Source: Anticarsia gemmatalis (taxonomy: Eukaryota > Arthropoda > Insecta > Lepidoptera > Erebidae). From it: a stretch of 64,000 nucleotides of DNA. Shown in pieces: positions 29,464 through 64,000 of the stretch; the first letter of the stretch is position 1; each line of letters begins with the position of its first letter. The stretch covers positions 1 to 64,000 of the forward strand of contig NC_134769.1 of the NCBI RefSeq assembly GCF_050436995.1. The letters run 5' to 3'. The translations under genes were made by a program, and so were the position numbers. The notes under the pieces are model-generated. The model did not search any database, was not told the origin of the DNA, and saw nothing but the letters and a program-made list of their open reading frames with translations.

Positions 29464-29694
29464 GGGAGTCATAATATCATTTCAGGGAGATGTTTTAAGA
29501 TTTCAGGAAGCTATTATAAGATTTCAGGGAGTCATAATATCATTTCAGGGAGATGTTATAAGATTTCAGGAAGCTATTATAAGATTTCAGGAAGACATTA
29601 TAAGATTTCAGGAAGATGTTATAAGATTTCAGGGAGTCATCATATCATTTCAGGAAGCTATTATTAGATTTCAGGGAGTCATGATATCTTTTCA
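29464..29694. repeat. Diverged right edge of the satellite array
   Basis: The last 11 monomers keep the 21-bp register but carry changes rare inside the array: atcatttca endings, ggaagacatt, ggaagatgtt, catcatatc and catgatatc. Such decay at array ends is expected where unequal exchange no longer homogenises copies. A similar three-monomer block also occurs inside the array at 22,870 and 23,353. Confidence 0.85.
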
Positions 29695-29713
29695 GGGCAG
29701 ATGATATAAGATT

Positions 29714-29860
29714 CCATTCATTGCATTTATTTCATTAATTCCATTTATTGCATTTATTCCATTCAGCTCATTCATTTCATTCATTGCATTCATTTCAGAC
29801 ATTGCATTCATTTCAATCGTTTCACACGTTTCATTCGTTTCACTCATTTCATTAATTTGT
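29714..29860. repeat. ATTCATTTC-rich degenerate tandem repeat
   Basis: Degenerate copies of attcatttc / attgcattt with a 5-10 bp period follow the satellite directly. Read on the minus strand they give a spurious Met/Asn/Glu-rich frame. I see no gene here. Confidence 0.8.
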
Positions 29861-30063
29861 ATAATGGCAGGTAGGTATATCTGTATGTATGTATTTGGTT
29901 GGGGAATGACATTGGTTAAGGAAATAGATTGCTGCGATTTTGTGTACTGCCAGCACCACCAGCACCTGCCCACCTTATACTTAATAGTCAGGATGATCGC
30001 TAGTATTACTTATCACAACTAAGTAGATATGAAATAAAACATGGCAGTGCGTTTCTCACGTTT

Positions 30064-30069
30064 TTTATT
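30064..30069 (-). terminator. Candidate poly(A) signal for the calcium channel gene
   Basis: TTTATT on the plus strand is AATAAA on the minus strand. It lies about 4.1 kb past the stop codon, close to where complex sequence gives way to repeats. Other minus-strand AATAAA motifs occur nearer the stop, for example near 31,128, so the true end of the mRNA is not decided by sequence alone. Confidence 0.25.
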
Positions 30070-30244
30070 TATATGAAAACAATTTTACAATGTTCCTTTT
30101 TTAAACAATAAATATAGGTAATTATAATGTCTCAATGTTAATATGAGTGACGGAATAAATATATCTTTTACACTTTGTATTTACACAGTATGTACAGTCG
30201 GCCCAGTACACAGCGTACGGACCGAGCCCTCGTCACTGCTAGCC

Positions 30245-30385
30245 GGTAGTAGTCGCTAGTAGTCACTAGTAGTCGCTGCAGTCACTGTAGTCACTGCAGT
30301 CACTGCAGTCACTGTAGTCACTGCAGTCACTGCAGTCACTGTAGTCACTGCAGTCACTGCAGTCAGCGCTAGTCACTGCTAGCCG
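30245..30385. repeat. 9-bp minisatellite with a 27-bp higher-order unit
   Basis: Tandem gcagtcact / gtagtcact units. In the core one gtagtcact is followed by two gcagtcact, giving a 27-bp unit repeated about three times; both edges are diverged (agtcgctagt, agtcagcgct). A minus-strand frame of Ser/Asp/Cys/Tyr through it is a product of the repeat. Confidence 0.9.
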
Positions 30386-30874
30386 AACTAACCAACTAGC
30401 TAACGATACAACGCTACCAATATAAAAACGTACTTCAAACAAACCAAGAACGATTCTTTGAGTACAGCATTTAATCATTTTGTACATTATTTACACATGA
30501 AAATACTACTAACAAATGGATATTAAAAATTTAGATAAGTATTTGTTTTAGTCGGTCCGCGACCAGTCCCCCCGCGCCCCGCGCCCCGCTCGCACCGAGG
30601 CGGGTGAGCGGCGGGTGAGCGGCGAGCGCGACCAGGGACACATACGAGCGAGGAGGACTCCACATTAAAACATTTAAAACTTCATCAATAAACTCTTACA
30701 ATCACTAACAGAACAGACAATATGGTGGAATCCAAACGATTGAGTATACAAAAATGGCAGAAAATATAAAGGCTATTTGACAAGTTCAACAAGAACACGT
30801 AACAAATAAATGTAACATCGTCTAAAACACAGTTGGCACCTGAAACGTTGAGGAAGCGTTCGTGTATTTAGGCT

Positions 30875-30903
30875 ACATCATCATCATCATCATCATCATC
30901 AGC
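30875..30903. repeat. (ATC)n microsatellite
   Basis: An uninterrupted run of atc triplets, probably inside the 3' UTR of the channel gene. Confidence 0.9.
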
Positions 30904-31342
30904 AGCGCGGCCCCAGCCCTCGTCGTGCCGCCGGTACAGCGATACTTAGACGTGGTCGAGGCGAGCTGCGGCCGCGCTCATTACTATATACGATCGGATA
31001 CATGTATTATAATTAATAAAGCATCCTCACTAGACATTACACCTTTGCACCTGTACTCGCCCGTGCTCACGTAACTCGCGGCACTACATTGCACGACAGA
31101 CACGTGTGCTACATTACTGTGCTACACTTTATTGGTAGGTAATATTTATCTAAGTATTATTGCACACTTGTATTGAACCTTGTAATGTCACGTGTGGATT
31201 GTGTTTATATTAGAACCGTCATATAAGTCAGTTTGGTTTCGACGATCGACGTTGAGCACTTAACGACAAAGATCTATATATGTAGTTTAGAATTTAAACT
31301 CGCGTCAACTGTCGAACCAAACTTATAAATGAAGTGTGTCGC

Positions 31343-31403
31343 GTGTGGCACCGCGCGCGCGCGTGCAGTTGGCGACCGACTGCACGCGCGTGATCGGCCA
31401 CAC
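31343..31403. other. Long GC-rich hairpin
   Basis: cgcgcgtgcagt (31,358-31,369) is the exact reverse complement of actgcacgcgcg (31,379-31,390), with a 9-nt loop. An outer gtgtggc (31,343) pairs with gccacac (31,397). It could form a stable stem in the 3' UTR or be a protein-binding palindrome. Confidence 0.75.
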
Positions 31404-32840
31404 AGTCTTTCTCTGAATACATAATAATATGTTTAAAACAAATAATACATAACATTTACATATTTAACAAATATTTTACAATTATTGTGCGTTACGTTCA
31501 ATAAAATGTTTGTTGTTGTAGCCTAAACTGATACAGTGGTACAATAGAAAGAGAAGGAAGACGTCCTCTCGGCCGACGAGCTAGCACGTGTTAGTGCGTG
31601 GAGTCGCGTGGTGGCGCGTGGTGGCACGTCGGCCGGAGCGTGTACAGTATATAAATATAATAATGTTCGGAAAGATGATTAGATCTCTTAATTCTAGAGG
31701 AATGTGGAACGTGGTGACGGTAAGTTGTCGCAGACGATATATCTACACTACGTCGCTTTATCGAAACTTTAAAAGGGCACTTACTAGGGGGTAGCTGTTC
31801 AGCTATCGCGAGCCGCGCCGCCCCCACCGCCCCTCCGCCCGCACCGCCCCTGCCAGCACCCACTAGCACCTACCGCGGCTACTAGCGGCTACTAGAGCGG
31901 CGACTAGTGCGGCGACTAGTGCGGCGGGGTGGCGCGCCTCGCTACGTTTAACTAGGTATAAAAACTAAATCATTCGCGTCAGCAGTCAGACGGCGGGCGC
32001 GGACTGCGACCAGAGACACTCCACGTGAGTAAATGCCTCTTCACACAGTACACCGTTACTCCATTACTGTCTTTTTATGAGATTCATTATGTGGTAATGA
32101 GACGTCTAACAACTTTATTTTGTAGCACAGTGCAACGCTGCGTACAAACATAGAGCACAAGAGGAACACTTTCACATTAGAACAATATCTGAATGTTTGT
32201 CTGTTATTACAAACCACACAAGTAACTATAGAGGTACAATAGTAAATATACTGCGCACACTTGTGTACAGACACAATACGCGTATATATAGTAGCGTGTT
32301 CTCATCGTACCAGTGTTACACTGTCAGCGAGGGAGAGAGAGGGAGAGGCAGAGGTGAACAACAAAACAAAGTTGCTAGCGAGGTGGTCGCTGCGAGCGCT
32401 GTGACACTGAACACTGACCGATGTGTTAGATGAGTGGTACGAATGGTACGAGTGGTACGAGTGGCCGTAAGGCTAATGTGAGGTGATGATAAAGTGTCCG
32501 CGACATCGACGATGCTCTCTAAGTATTAGTTGAACAACACGGTTGCTCTCTAAGGTAGCGAAGGACTTGCTATGTTCCCATACTAAGCTCATACGTCGGA
32601 GTAAACGAGTAAACGAGTGAACAGAATGTCGAGTAGAACTAACAACCCGAGAAGGACATGGATGGAGAGATCGTATATAAATTGATCCACCTATAAAATC
32701 TATTAAAACTTCAAAAGTGTGCTTACGTTATATTGTAAACTTACTGAAACGATGAAAATCAGACTTTCATCTAAATAGTTTTACGAGTACGAATTACACT
32801 AGAGTCGTTTAGTGTCTAGTCTAAAAGTGGTCAAAGCTAT

Positions 32841-32940
32841 ACGCGCGCCCCGCTCGCCCCCCTCCCCACCTTCCCCTCCCCGCACAGCAGGCGCAGGGAG
32901 GCAGGAAGGTGAAGGAGGCACGAGCGAGGAGAGCGCGCCA
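32841..32940. repeat. Imperfect GC-rich inverted repeat
   Basis: A pyrimidine arm (gcgcgccccgctcg then cccctccccaccttc) faces a purine arm (gaaggtgaaggaggcacg then agcgaggagagcgcgc) across a short loop. About 33 bases pair imperfectly. Confidence 0.6.
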
Positions 32941-33029
32941 GGTAAACTACTGAAAATTGGAGATCCCTCCGGCGAGGGCTAGTATTACAATCAGTTCGTC
33001 AAAGTCTTCAAGTACGGTATTGTCACGGA

Positions 33030-33094
33030 TCTGCGGTCATTTGCGGTCAGCTGCGGTCAACTGCGGTCAGCTGCAGTCAGCTGCAGTCAGCTGC
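33030..33094. repeat. 10-bp tandem repeat (gcggtcagct)n
   Basis: Six or so copies of gcggtcagct / gcagtcagct with drift at the ends. No gene is seen around it. Confidence 0.8.
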
Positions 33095-33380
33095 GCTACA
33101 AACACAAGGTCCCTCTACACACGCTTGATGCGCTTGCTGCCACACAACTCTCACTTAATACTGGATGTAACAATCAAACAAAGCGTGGGATTCCTTCATT
33201 ATGATGATATTACCAAAGAAGCTTTCATTAGCATTCAACAGATTGGAAACATTTAGCTTTATTGATATTAGATACAAATATAACACACGGATAATCTCGT
33301 GCAACTTGTAAACATAAAACACATTACGCTAGGTGTAAAGTGAAATTGAAACAACACATATTGAGCTGTCGGAGACGACA

Positions 33381-33383
<3 letters not shown>

Positions 33384-33415
<32 letters not shown>
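33384..33415. repeat. (CA)n microsatellite
   Basis: A nearly pure CA run flanked by cattca and ctcacac, followed at 33,465 by cactcaa heptamer copies. Confidence 0.9.
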
Positions 33416-33419
<4 letters not shown>

Positions 33420-34175
33420 AAAAGTGTCAAGTGGCAGCAGATAGTAAGGCGTCCAAGTACACACACTCAACACTCAACACTCAGCACTCAGGGTGTTATA
33501 ATGTCAGCGTAGTTGTAGTTACATTATGTTTGTAGTTATATATTTTATATTGTTTTAGGGAGATTCGTATTTTCTCTCTCAAAATTCCAAAAATTACATT
33601 TTGCTAATATAAGAATTTAAAACGGTCAATACTCAGTAATATCGACAATTGGAAACTAGGTACTAATATTGTTTATTATTTCTGTGGTGGGCCTAAAGTA
33701 TCGCTATTCACCTATTTGACTACACGTCAGGTGAGGCGCGTCGCGCAGGCGCAGGCGCACGAGCGCGCGGCCGCACGTCGCTCAGGACACACGCGCACTG
33801 ACGCACTCGGTGCCGGCACCCTGCCCTTATGCACTCAGTGCTATCTAACCGCCCGCTCCACAACTAAACAGCACACGAAGGTTTGAGCACAGACAGGCGG
33901 AGAGTAGCGGGGAGTAGCGCAGTGGAAGGTACTGGAGGTATACAGCCGAGTACAAAGTGGAACATATAGGAGTAGAGGGCGAGCGCGCTACACCAGCACC
34001 GGCTTGCGTTTTCTCTTTTTCCTGTGGTGCTGTTGCTCCTGCTGGTGTAGTTGATCTTGCGGCTCCTGTTGCTGCTGTCGCTGCTGGCGGTGTTGGTGGT
34101 GGTGGTGGTGGCGGTGGGGGTGCGCGGGGGGCGCGGGGTGCGCGGGGCGCGGCGCGCACGCGGCGGGGGCGGGTG

Positions 34176-59663
<25,488 letters not shown>

Positions 59664-59692
59664 CTGACACACACACACACACACACACACAT
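59664..59692. repeat. (CA)n run at the exon 1 acceptor
   Basis: On the sense strand a TG run leads straight into the tcag acceptor of exon 1. Confidence 0.9.
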
Positions 59693-61655
59693 TAGCTCTA
59701 TGTTTATATAACAGCTGAAAATACTAAACTTAACTCTTGCCGGCTTTATGAAACTAAGGGATCATGGGAGTAAGAAAATTCCTTTTCCTAATAGGCTTTG
59801 GTTAATTCAAACTTACTGCTAGTGACCTCAAAATTGCAGGTTATTCAAATAGCAGTATTTATTTTTTATAGATAATATTTATTTCCAACATTTTACTGCC
59901 TTTGATTTATTATTCCCTGCTACTGTATGCCAAATAAGAATTTTATTAATGTTTTATTTGCACCTTTAAGTATAATAATTGAGAGAACTACAAGATAATG
60001 TGTAATTGTGAACAATTTAAACTACATGTCACTTTTATAATATGTGAAACGTGGCAAAAGCACGCGACAGTACATTTTACTGAAGAACTGAGCCAAGAGT
60101 GCAATAACCGCTGCACCCTTTTTTATGTTTTTATTTTTATTTCGTCCATAATATTCCAGATCTCCGAGAAATTAGATTATAATGCCAGAATTACTGTAAC
60201 TAACATCAAATCTATCTTAACGAACACATTAATTTAAGTAATCATTTTTTCTATGAACAAGTCACAATATAAACTAGAATGATTGCAGTTGACACAGTTA
60301 GTTATCACATTCAATAGACGAGTTTCGTTCAGAATTTAATTCGTAGTACCTGTACGTATTTGTAAGTTAAAGTTAATTAAATGTCCAATTTCAGCTAGAA
60401 TCACTAAGTTCAAGTTTAACCGTTTAACCTGGTCGTTCTCCGTTTCATATGTTCAGCTTTACTATGGTAATAATGAGGCATTTAGCAGGTAGTAGTGTGA
60501 TAGGAACCATTGGTTTAGCAATTATGTGAGGGTTGCATTGGTACAGGTTAAAGCTTAAGACTCCTCTAAATTTGGAGCTCTGTTTCTGAAATTGGACACT
60601 TGTAAAATACAGACAAGTTATTTCGTAATTTTACTTTGAAAACTGAACAGCTTAACCAAGAAATATTTAGTACCTTAATACACATTAATACACAAACATG
60701 TTAATATCAAACACAGTAAAATGATCACCAGTTAGTTTCTCGATGGTTCTACTCGTATCTTGTGTTAGTATGAAGTCCAGTTACTGATGTTGCTCGGTTA
60801 GTGAGGTGCTTGTTACGTGGTCCACTCGTCCACTGAGTCGTTGATCACATGTCTAACGTATAAATCTTACTGTTGGTCGAAGGAGACACGAGAACAGCCC
60901 TTTGCCCAACAGTAAGACGGTACACGAAAGAATATCACGCCTCGACGAGTTAGTCTTCGGAGGTCTTCATGCTTGTTTTGTTGTTATATAAGACTAATGG
61001 CCGGTCCCAATAATATAAGTCCAGGTAGGGACAGACCTCAAGAGAAGGTGCTATTAAATAATACGATATTTTGAGGAAATGTATGTGAATATTCAGACCA
61101 CCAAATTGGTTGACGGTAAAGACTGTTTTTGTATCTGGATAGGGCTATCTTCACCTGGAGGTATGTTATTGGGGCTGGCCATTAAAACGATTACACATAT
61201 TTTATTATACATGTTATGACAGCACAATATCCACAAAGATACAAAAATGATAACAACAACATAGGTACATATCTTTGAATAGTTATCAAGCACAATCAGT
61301 TAATAGATCAATAGTCCAGTCAATTAAGCTTAAATTAGGTAAGAATCTCGGAATTCGAGATACCCAGCTGTAAGTCTGTAAATACTTGTATATTGACACC
61401 CTAAAAGTTGTCTCAAAACCTACATATGGTAGGGTGTACGCAACTATAAAATTTCAAGGTCCAAAGTCCCAAAAACCGGTTTTTTGAGCTTTTTTTGTAA
61501 ATATCTCATTTCCTATGGAATTTTTGCATTCGTATTCATTACCAATATTGTACAGTATAAAATTCTCTACAAATTTTGTATGATTTTTTTTTACGGTGAA
61601 CCGTTTTCGAGATAGAGGGCGGAGAGCGCGCGGTCACAGGATCATTTCAAGTCAA
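59693..61655. other. AT-rich region upstream of exon 1
   Basis: Expected to be intron or 5' region of Ca-alpha1D. I found no convincing initiator exon and no transposon ends. From about 61,400 it contains homopolymer-rich sequence (ccggttttttgagctttttt) unlike the intron DNA to the left, possibly part of the mobile DNA that follows. Confidence 0.5.
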
Positions 61656-62286
61656 CCGGTGCCTCCGGTCGAAGATGCGCCATATAATATATAGTTGACG
61701 AACTATCGATAAATCAATGATTAATAAATATTTGTCAATTTCTATTAACTATTACATTATTTTTTATCATTTTTTTCATAACCTATCCACTTTTTATTCA
61801 GTATTAATTAACTTATCAACACTTACCTGCCCATGTAATTGCAGAATTTTTCATGAAAATATAGGCACTATATTTGAATTTTAACCTAATTAATATTAAT
61901 AACTTCTTACATGATGAAAAGAAAAACAAATAAATCAGTATTATTGAAAAGATATAGATTTAATATAATTATGAAGAAAATGATGACACCAATGACTTTT
62001 CGAAGTTATGTGTGTATTAGAAATAATTGTCACATGCTCCAACGGTGAAGGAAAACATCGTGAGGAAACCTTGCATGAATAAAATACATTTATTGAGGGC
62101 ATGCAAAGTCCCCAACCCGCACTTGGCCAGCGTGGTGGACTCAAGGCCTAACCCCTCCCTCATTACGGGAGAAGACCCTTGCTCAGCAGTGGGACAGTAA
62201 TGGGTTAAATTTATTTATTATTATAATCATTGATTTATCGATAGTTCATCAACTATATATGGCGCATCTTCGACCGGAGGCACCGG
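61656..62286. mobile_element. 631-bp element with ~70-bp terminal inverted repeats
   Basis: The left end ccggtgcctccggtcgaaga then tgcgccatat is the reverse complement of the right end (atatggcgcatcttcgaccg then gaggcaccgg). The match continues inward, with small gaps, through gaactatcgataaatcaatg. There is no coding frame, and target-site duplication is not evident. It is a MITE or foldback-like element whose interior is invaded by a SINE. Confidence 0.8.
61988..62208 (+). mobile_element. tRNA-derived SINE, copy 2 (nested, 5'-truncated)
   Basis: Matches copy 1 from aatgacttttcgaagttatg through ggactcaaggcctaacccct, then includes cattacgggagaagaccc and cagtgggacagtaatgggtt. It lacks the B box. 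It lies wholly inside the inverted-repeat element, so it inserted later. Confidence 0.8.
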
Positions 62287-62847
62287 CGCACGGTGGATCG
62301 AAAATCGGCTGTAGAAGACATAGGATCTCGATGTCGTGAATGTTATTTTTTTCGCTGGAAATAACTTCTGCTGATCATTACTGTTATAAAAAATGACATA
62401 TGAAGTAATTGTATGCACAAATGGAAGAGTTATAATTTTTTTAAGAAAAATTTGTATGGAGCTGACATGAAAAATGAGAATATCTCTGGAATCGCAAGGT
62501 TGGCCGTTATATCCTCGCACACTGATATAGTACTATTTATTTGTGAATTTTTGACATACTTTATATCGCGGCATCACTTGCGATTTTTTTTCTAAAAATC
62601 GGCAAAATTTTCAAAAAAAAATTTTTGTTTATGATACATTTTAATGCTTAAATATGACTATAATAAGTGTAATTTACAATATTTTTTATGCTTAGACCAA
62701 AACATTCTAAGAAATCACACAATCGTATTACTCCTCCTCGAATGGTGCTCTCTGAACCTCGTATAATCTTTGTTTCGGGCCTCTGAATCTTCTTCCGAAA
62801 GACTTCCAATTGTTACAATAGCATTAACTGCAATTATGTCCCCTCGA
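62287..62847. other. AT-rich non-coding stretch between mobile elements
   Basis: Poly-A/T-rich (tttcaaaaaaaaatttttg). No gene is recognised; probably part of mobile or foreign DNA, judging by its neighbours. Confidence 0.4.
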
Positions 62848-63216
62848 TTAATCAACAATTTGTGGACGGTTGAAGACATGCAGTAGGTACCCATCGTACA
62901 ATTCCAAGTATTCTTCAGCGGTTGTTCTAGCGTATTCTTTAAATTTCTGCACGTATTTAAACTCTCCAGATGTGATAGTTCTCAGAATCACAGCAAATCT
63001 GCGAATTACGTTTATGACCAGTTTGGTTCCATTAAAGTTGATAGCTGACGGTGATACCGTATGGGTGAATCCAAAACCCTGCTCACCGCCTCTGTATTGC
63101 CTTCCAGTCCAGTTTAGTTTTGCGAAATAATCCAAAGAAGTTGTCATAAATGAAAAAACTGCAGTGGATAACAAAATTGAAGCTCTCGTTCCCTCACATT
63201 GTCGATGACATGAAAT
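62848..63216 (-). pseudogene. Unidentified protein fragment, left arm of inverted duplication
   Basis: The minus strand is open for about 115 codons from GRLISCHRQCEGTRASIL through MTTSLDYFAKLNWTGRQYRG and FGFTHTVSPSAINFNG, ending HVFNRPQIVD and TAA. An upstream stop and the absence of a good ATG mark it as the 3' end of a broken or multi-exon gene. I do not recognise the family. The second copy at 63,560-64,000 suggests a multi-copy element. Confidence 0.5.
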
Positions 63217-63229
63217 TAGTCGACCAAAA

Positions 63230-63286
63230 ACTCATCCAAGATCGATCAAAGGTTGAGATCATCTTTGAATCAATCTTGGATGAGCT
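63230..63286. other. Short inverted repeat between the arms
   Basis: ctcatccaagat (63,231) faces atcttggatgag (63,275) across about 30 bases, a perfect 12-bp stem near the centre of the larger inverted duplication. Confidence 0.75.
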
Positions 63287-63554
63287 TTTTTCTTGAATGC
63301 AATAACTCTTGATGGCCTTCTCCTCTTGCAGACCACTTTTTGAAGTCGAGACGATGCGCTATGTGTAGAAGTCATTTCATCACATTAATGCGGACATCAC
63401 ATAAATGTTTATCCGCACACGCCAGAAGAAACGGTTTTTGACGCAATGGCATCTAAGTCATCTAACTCATTCATTTATGTGGGCTTAGCCAAACACAGGT
63501 AGCAGGCCGCATTTGACTTCGCTTCAGACAGATATGTACAAATTTTGACACTGT

Positions 63555-64000
63555 CATCACCAATTGGTGGACTAATTTCATGTCATCGATATATTGAGGG
63601 AACGAGAGCTTCAATTTTGTTATCCACTGCAGTTTTTTCATTTATGACAACTTCTTTGGATTATTTCGCAAAACTAAACTGGACTGGAAGGCAATACAGA
63701 GGCGGTGAGCAGGGTTTTGGATTCACCCATACGGTATCACCGTCAGCATCAACTTTAATGGAACCAAACTGGTCATAAATATGCTGGAATCATCTTGACC
63801 ACTCTTTATGTTTTGCTAATATCTGCTTTGATTAGATGCACCGTCAAATCCCCACTTTGATATTAATATTAATTGTTTATCTTGTCGTTACAAGTTCAGT
63901 ATTTGGATTATATGAAGACTTAATAACAACCGCTGAAAAATAGTTGGAACTGTACGATGGGTACTGCATGTCATCTACCGTCCACAAATTGTTGATAAAC
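63555..64000 (+). pseudogene. Unidentified protein fragment, right arm of inverted duplication
   Basis: The plus strand repeats the left-arm coding sequence: LISCHRYIEGTRASILLSTA through HTVSPSA. A frameshift (gcatcaac against gctatcaac) follows. From about 63,778 to 63,920 the sequence is unrelated, then it resumes matching (aacaaccgctgaaaaatagt, with an in-frame stop) to accgtccacaaattgttgat at the window edge. It is clearly broken. Confidence 0.55.

Larger units (their letters stand above)
1..29694. repeat. 21-bp satellite array with higher-order structure, about 1,414 monomers
   Basis: The whole stretch is head-to-tail 21-bp monomers. Four main types occur: A starts gggagatgttataag, B starts gggagtcataatatc, C starts gggtgatgttttaag and D starts ggaagctattataag. 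Most end in ttca; a common B variant ends in ttta. The order is mainly AB (42 bp) and ACDB (84 bp) blocks. Every monomer start I checked, including those near 22,870, 22,912, 29,653 and 29,674, lies at 1+21n, so no net indel is visible over 29.7 kb. A variants carry ttattag, ttttaag, tttttag or ttataac. There are no spacers, no terminal repeats and no ATG-started ORF. The array begins before base 1. It is probably heterochromatic or intergenic satellite; a collapsed or expanded assembly is possible. Confidence 0.97.
30070..34175 (-). other. Downstream region, probably 3' UTR plus 3' flank of Ca-alpha1D
   Basis: About 4.1 kb follow the channel stop codon on the minus strand. I see no conserved coding exon in it on either strand. 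It holds a 9-bp minisatellite, an ATC run, a CA run (33,384-33,415), a long hairpin (31,343-31,403), a GC-rich inverted repeat (32,841-32,940) and ACCGCC/ACC runs just past the stop. Short frames here are low-complexity products. How much is transcribed is an inference. Confidence 0.4.

Noticed and set aside
1..29694. CRISPR-like array
   Set aside because: The repeats are contiguous 21-mers with no unique spacers, and the window is clearly eukaryotic.
1..29694. Telomeric repeat (TTTAGGG occurs in B-A junctions)
   Set aside because: The heptamer appears only once per variant monomer and is not tandem; insect telomeres use TTAGG, which is not tandem here either.
29692..29973. 93-codon minus-strand frame rich in Met/Asn/Glu
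   Set aside because: It is the translation of an ATTCATTTC tandem repeat with no conserved content.
30266..30487. 73-codon minus-strand frame with Ser-Asp-Cys-Ser-Asp-Tyr repeats
   Set aside because: The repeat is created by a 9-bp minisatellite in the presumed 3' UTR.
62413..62595. Plus-strand 60-codon Phe-rich frame
   Set aside because: AT-rich homopolymer sequence explains the Phe/Lys content; no recognisable protein.

Overview
The window is eukaryotic nuclear DNA, most likely from a moth or butterfly. It has many short exons with GT-AG introns. It carries repeat families that I recognise as typical of Lepidoptera: a dispersed element opening with ctgacccgcgcaacttcg and ending in a CAGA microsatellite tail, and a tRNA-derived SINE whose 3' part contains tggccagcgtggtggact. 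The only gene I can establish is a voltage-gated calcium channel alpha-1 subunit.

Layout. (1) Bases 1-29,694 are one uninterrupted satellite array of 21-bp monomers that continues off the left edge. It has higher-order repeats and, as far as I could follow it, no single-base insertion or deletion. (2) Bases 29,695-34,175 hold simple repeats, minisatellites and GC-rich inverted repeats. Part of this is probably the long 3' UTR of the channel gene. (3) Bases 34,176-59,663, minus strand, hold nearly all of an insect L-type (Cav1) calcium channel gene, the orthologue of Drosophila Ca-alpha1D. I placed 45 sequential exons plus two alternative copies. Joined with one member of each pair they give 5,991 nt in one open frame: 1,996 residues and a stop. 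All four pore-loop glutamates (EEEE), the beta-subunit-binding AID, the EF-hand/IQ calmodulin region and a distal C-terminus are present. The initiator exon(s) upstream of residue 1 were not found and probably lie beyond the right edge. (4) Intron 1 (52,865-59,532) holds a transposable element, a tRNA-like relic and a retroelement-like relic. (5) Bases 59,664-64,000 hold unrecognised AT-rich DNA, a 631-bp element with terminal inverted repeats into which a SINE has inserted, and a large inverted duplication carrying pieces of an unidentified protein.

How the parts work together. The exons encode one polypeptide of four six-helix repeats that opens on depolarisation and admits calcium. Diversity is built in at three places: a duplicated exon before IIIS1 (47,574-47,724 / 46,780-46,912), a duplicated IIIS5 exon (44,551-44,658 / 43,422-43,529), and a 33-bp cassette exon in the IVS3-S4 loop (40,920-40,952). 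The most unusual items are the indel-free satellite, whose second frame reads as heptads broken almost only by one CAG-to-TAG change, and the two duplicated exon pairs.
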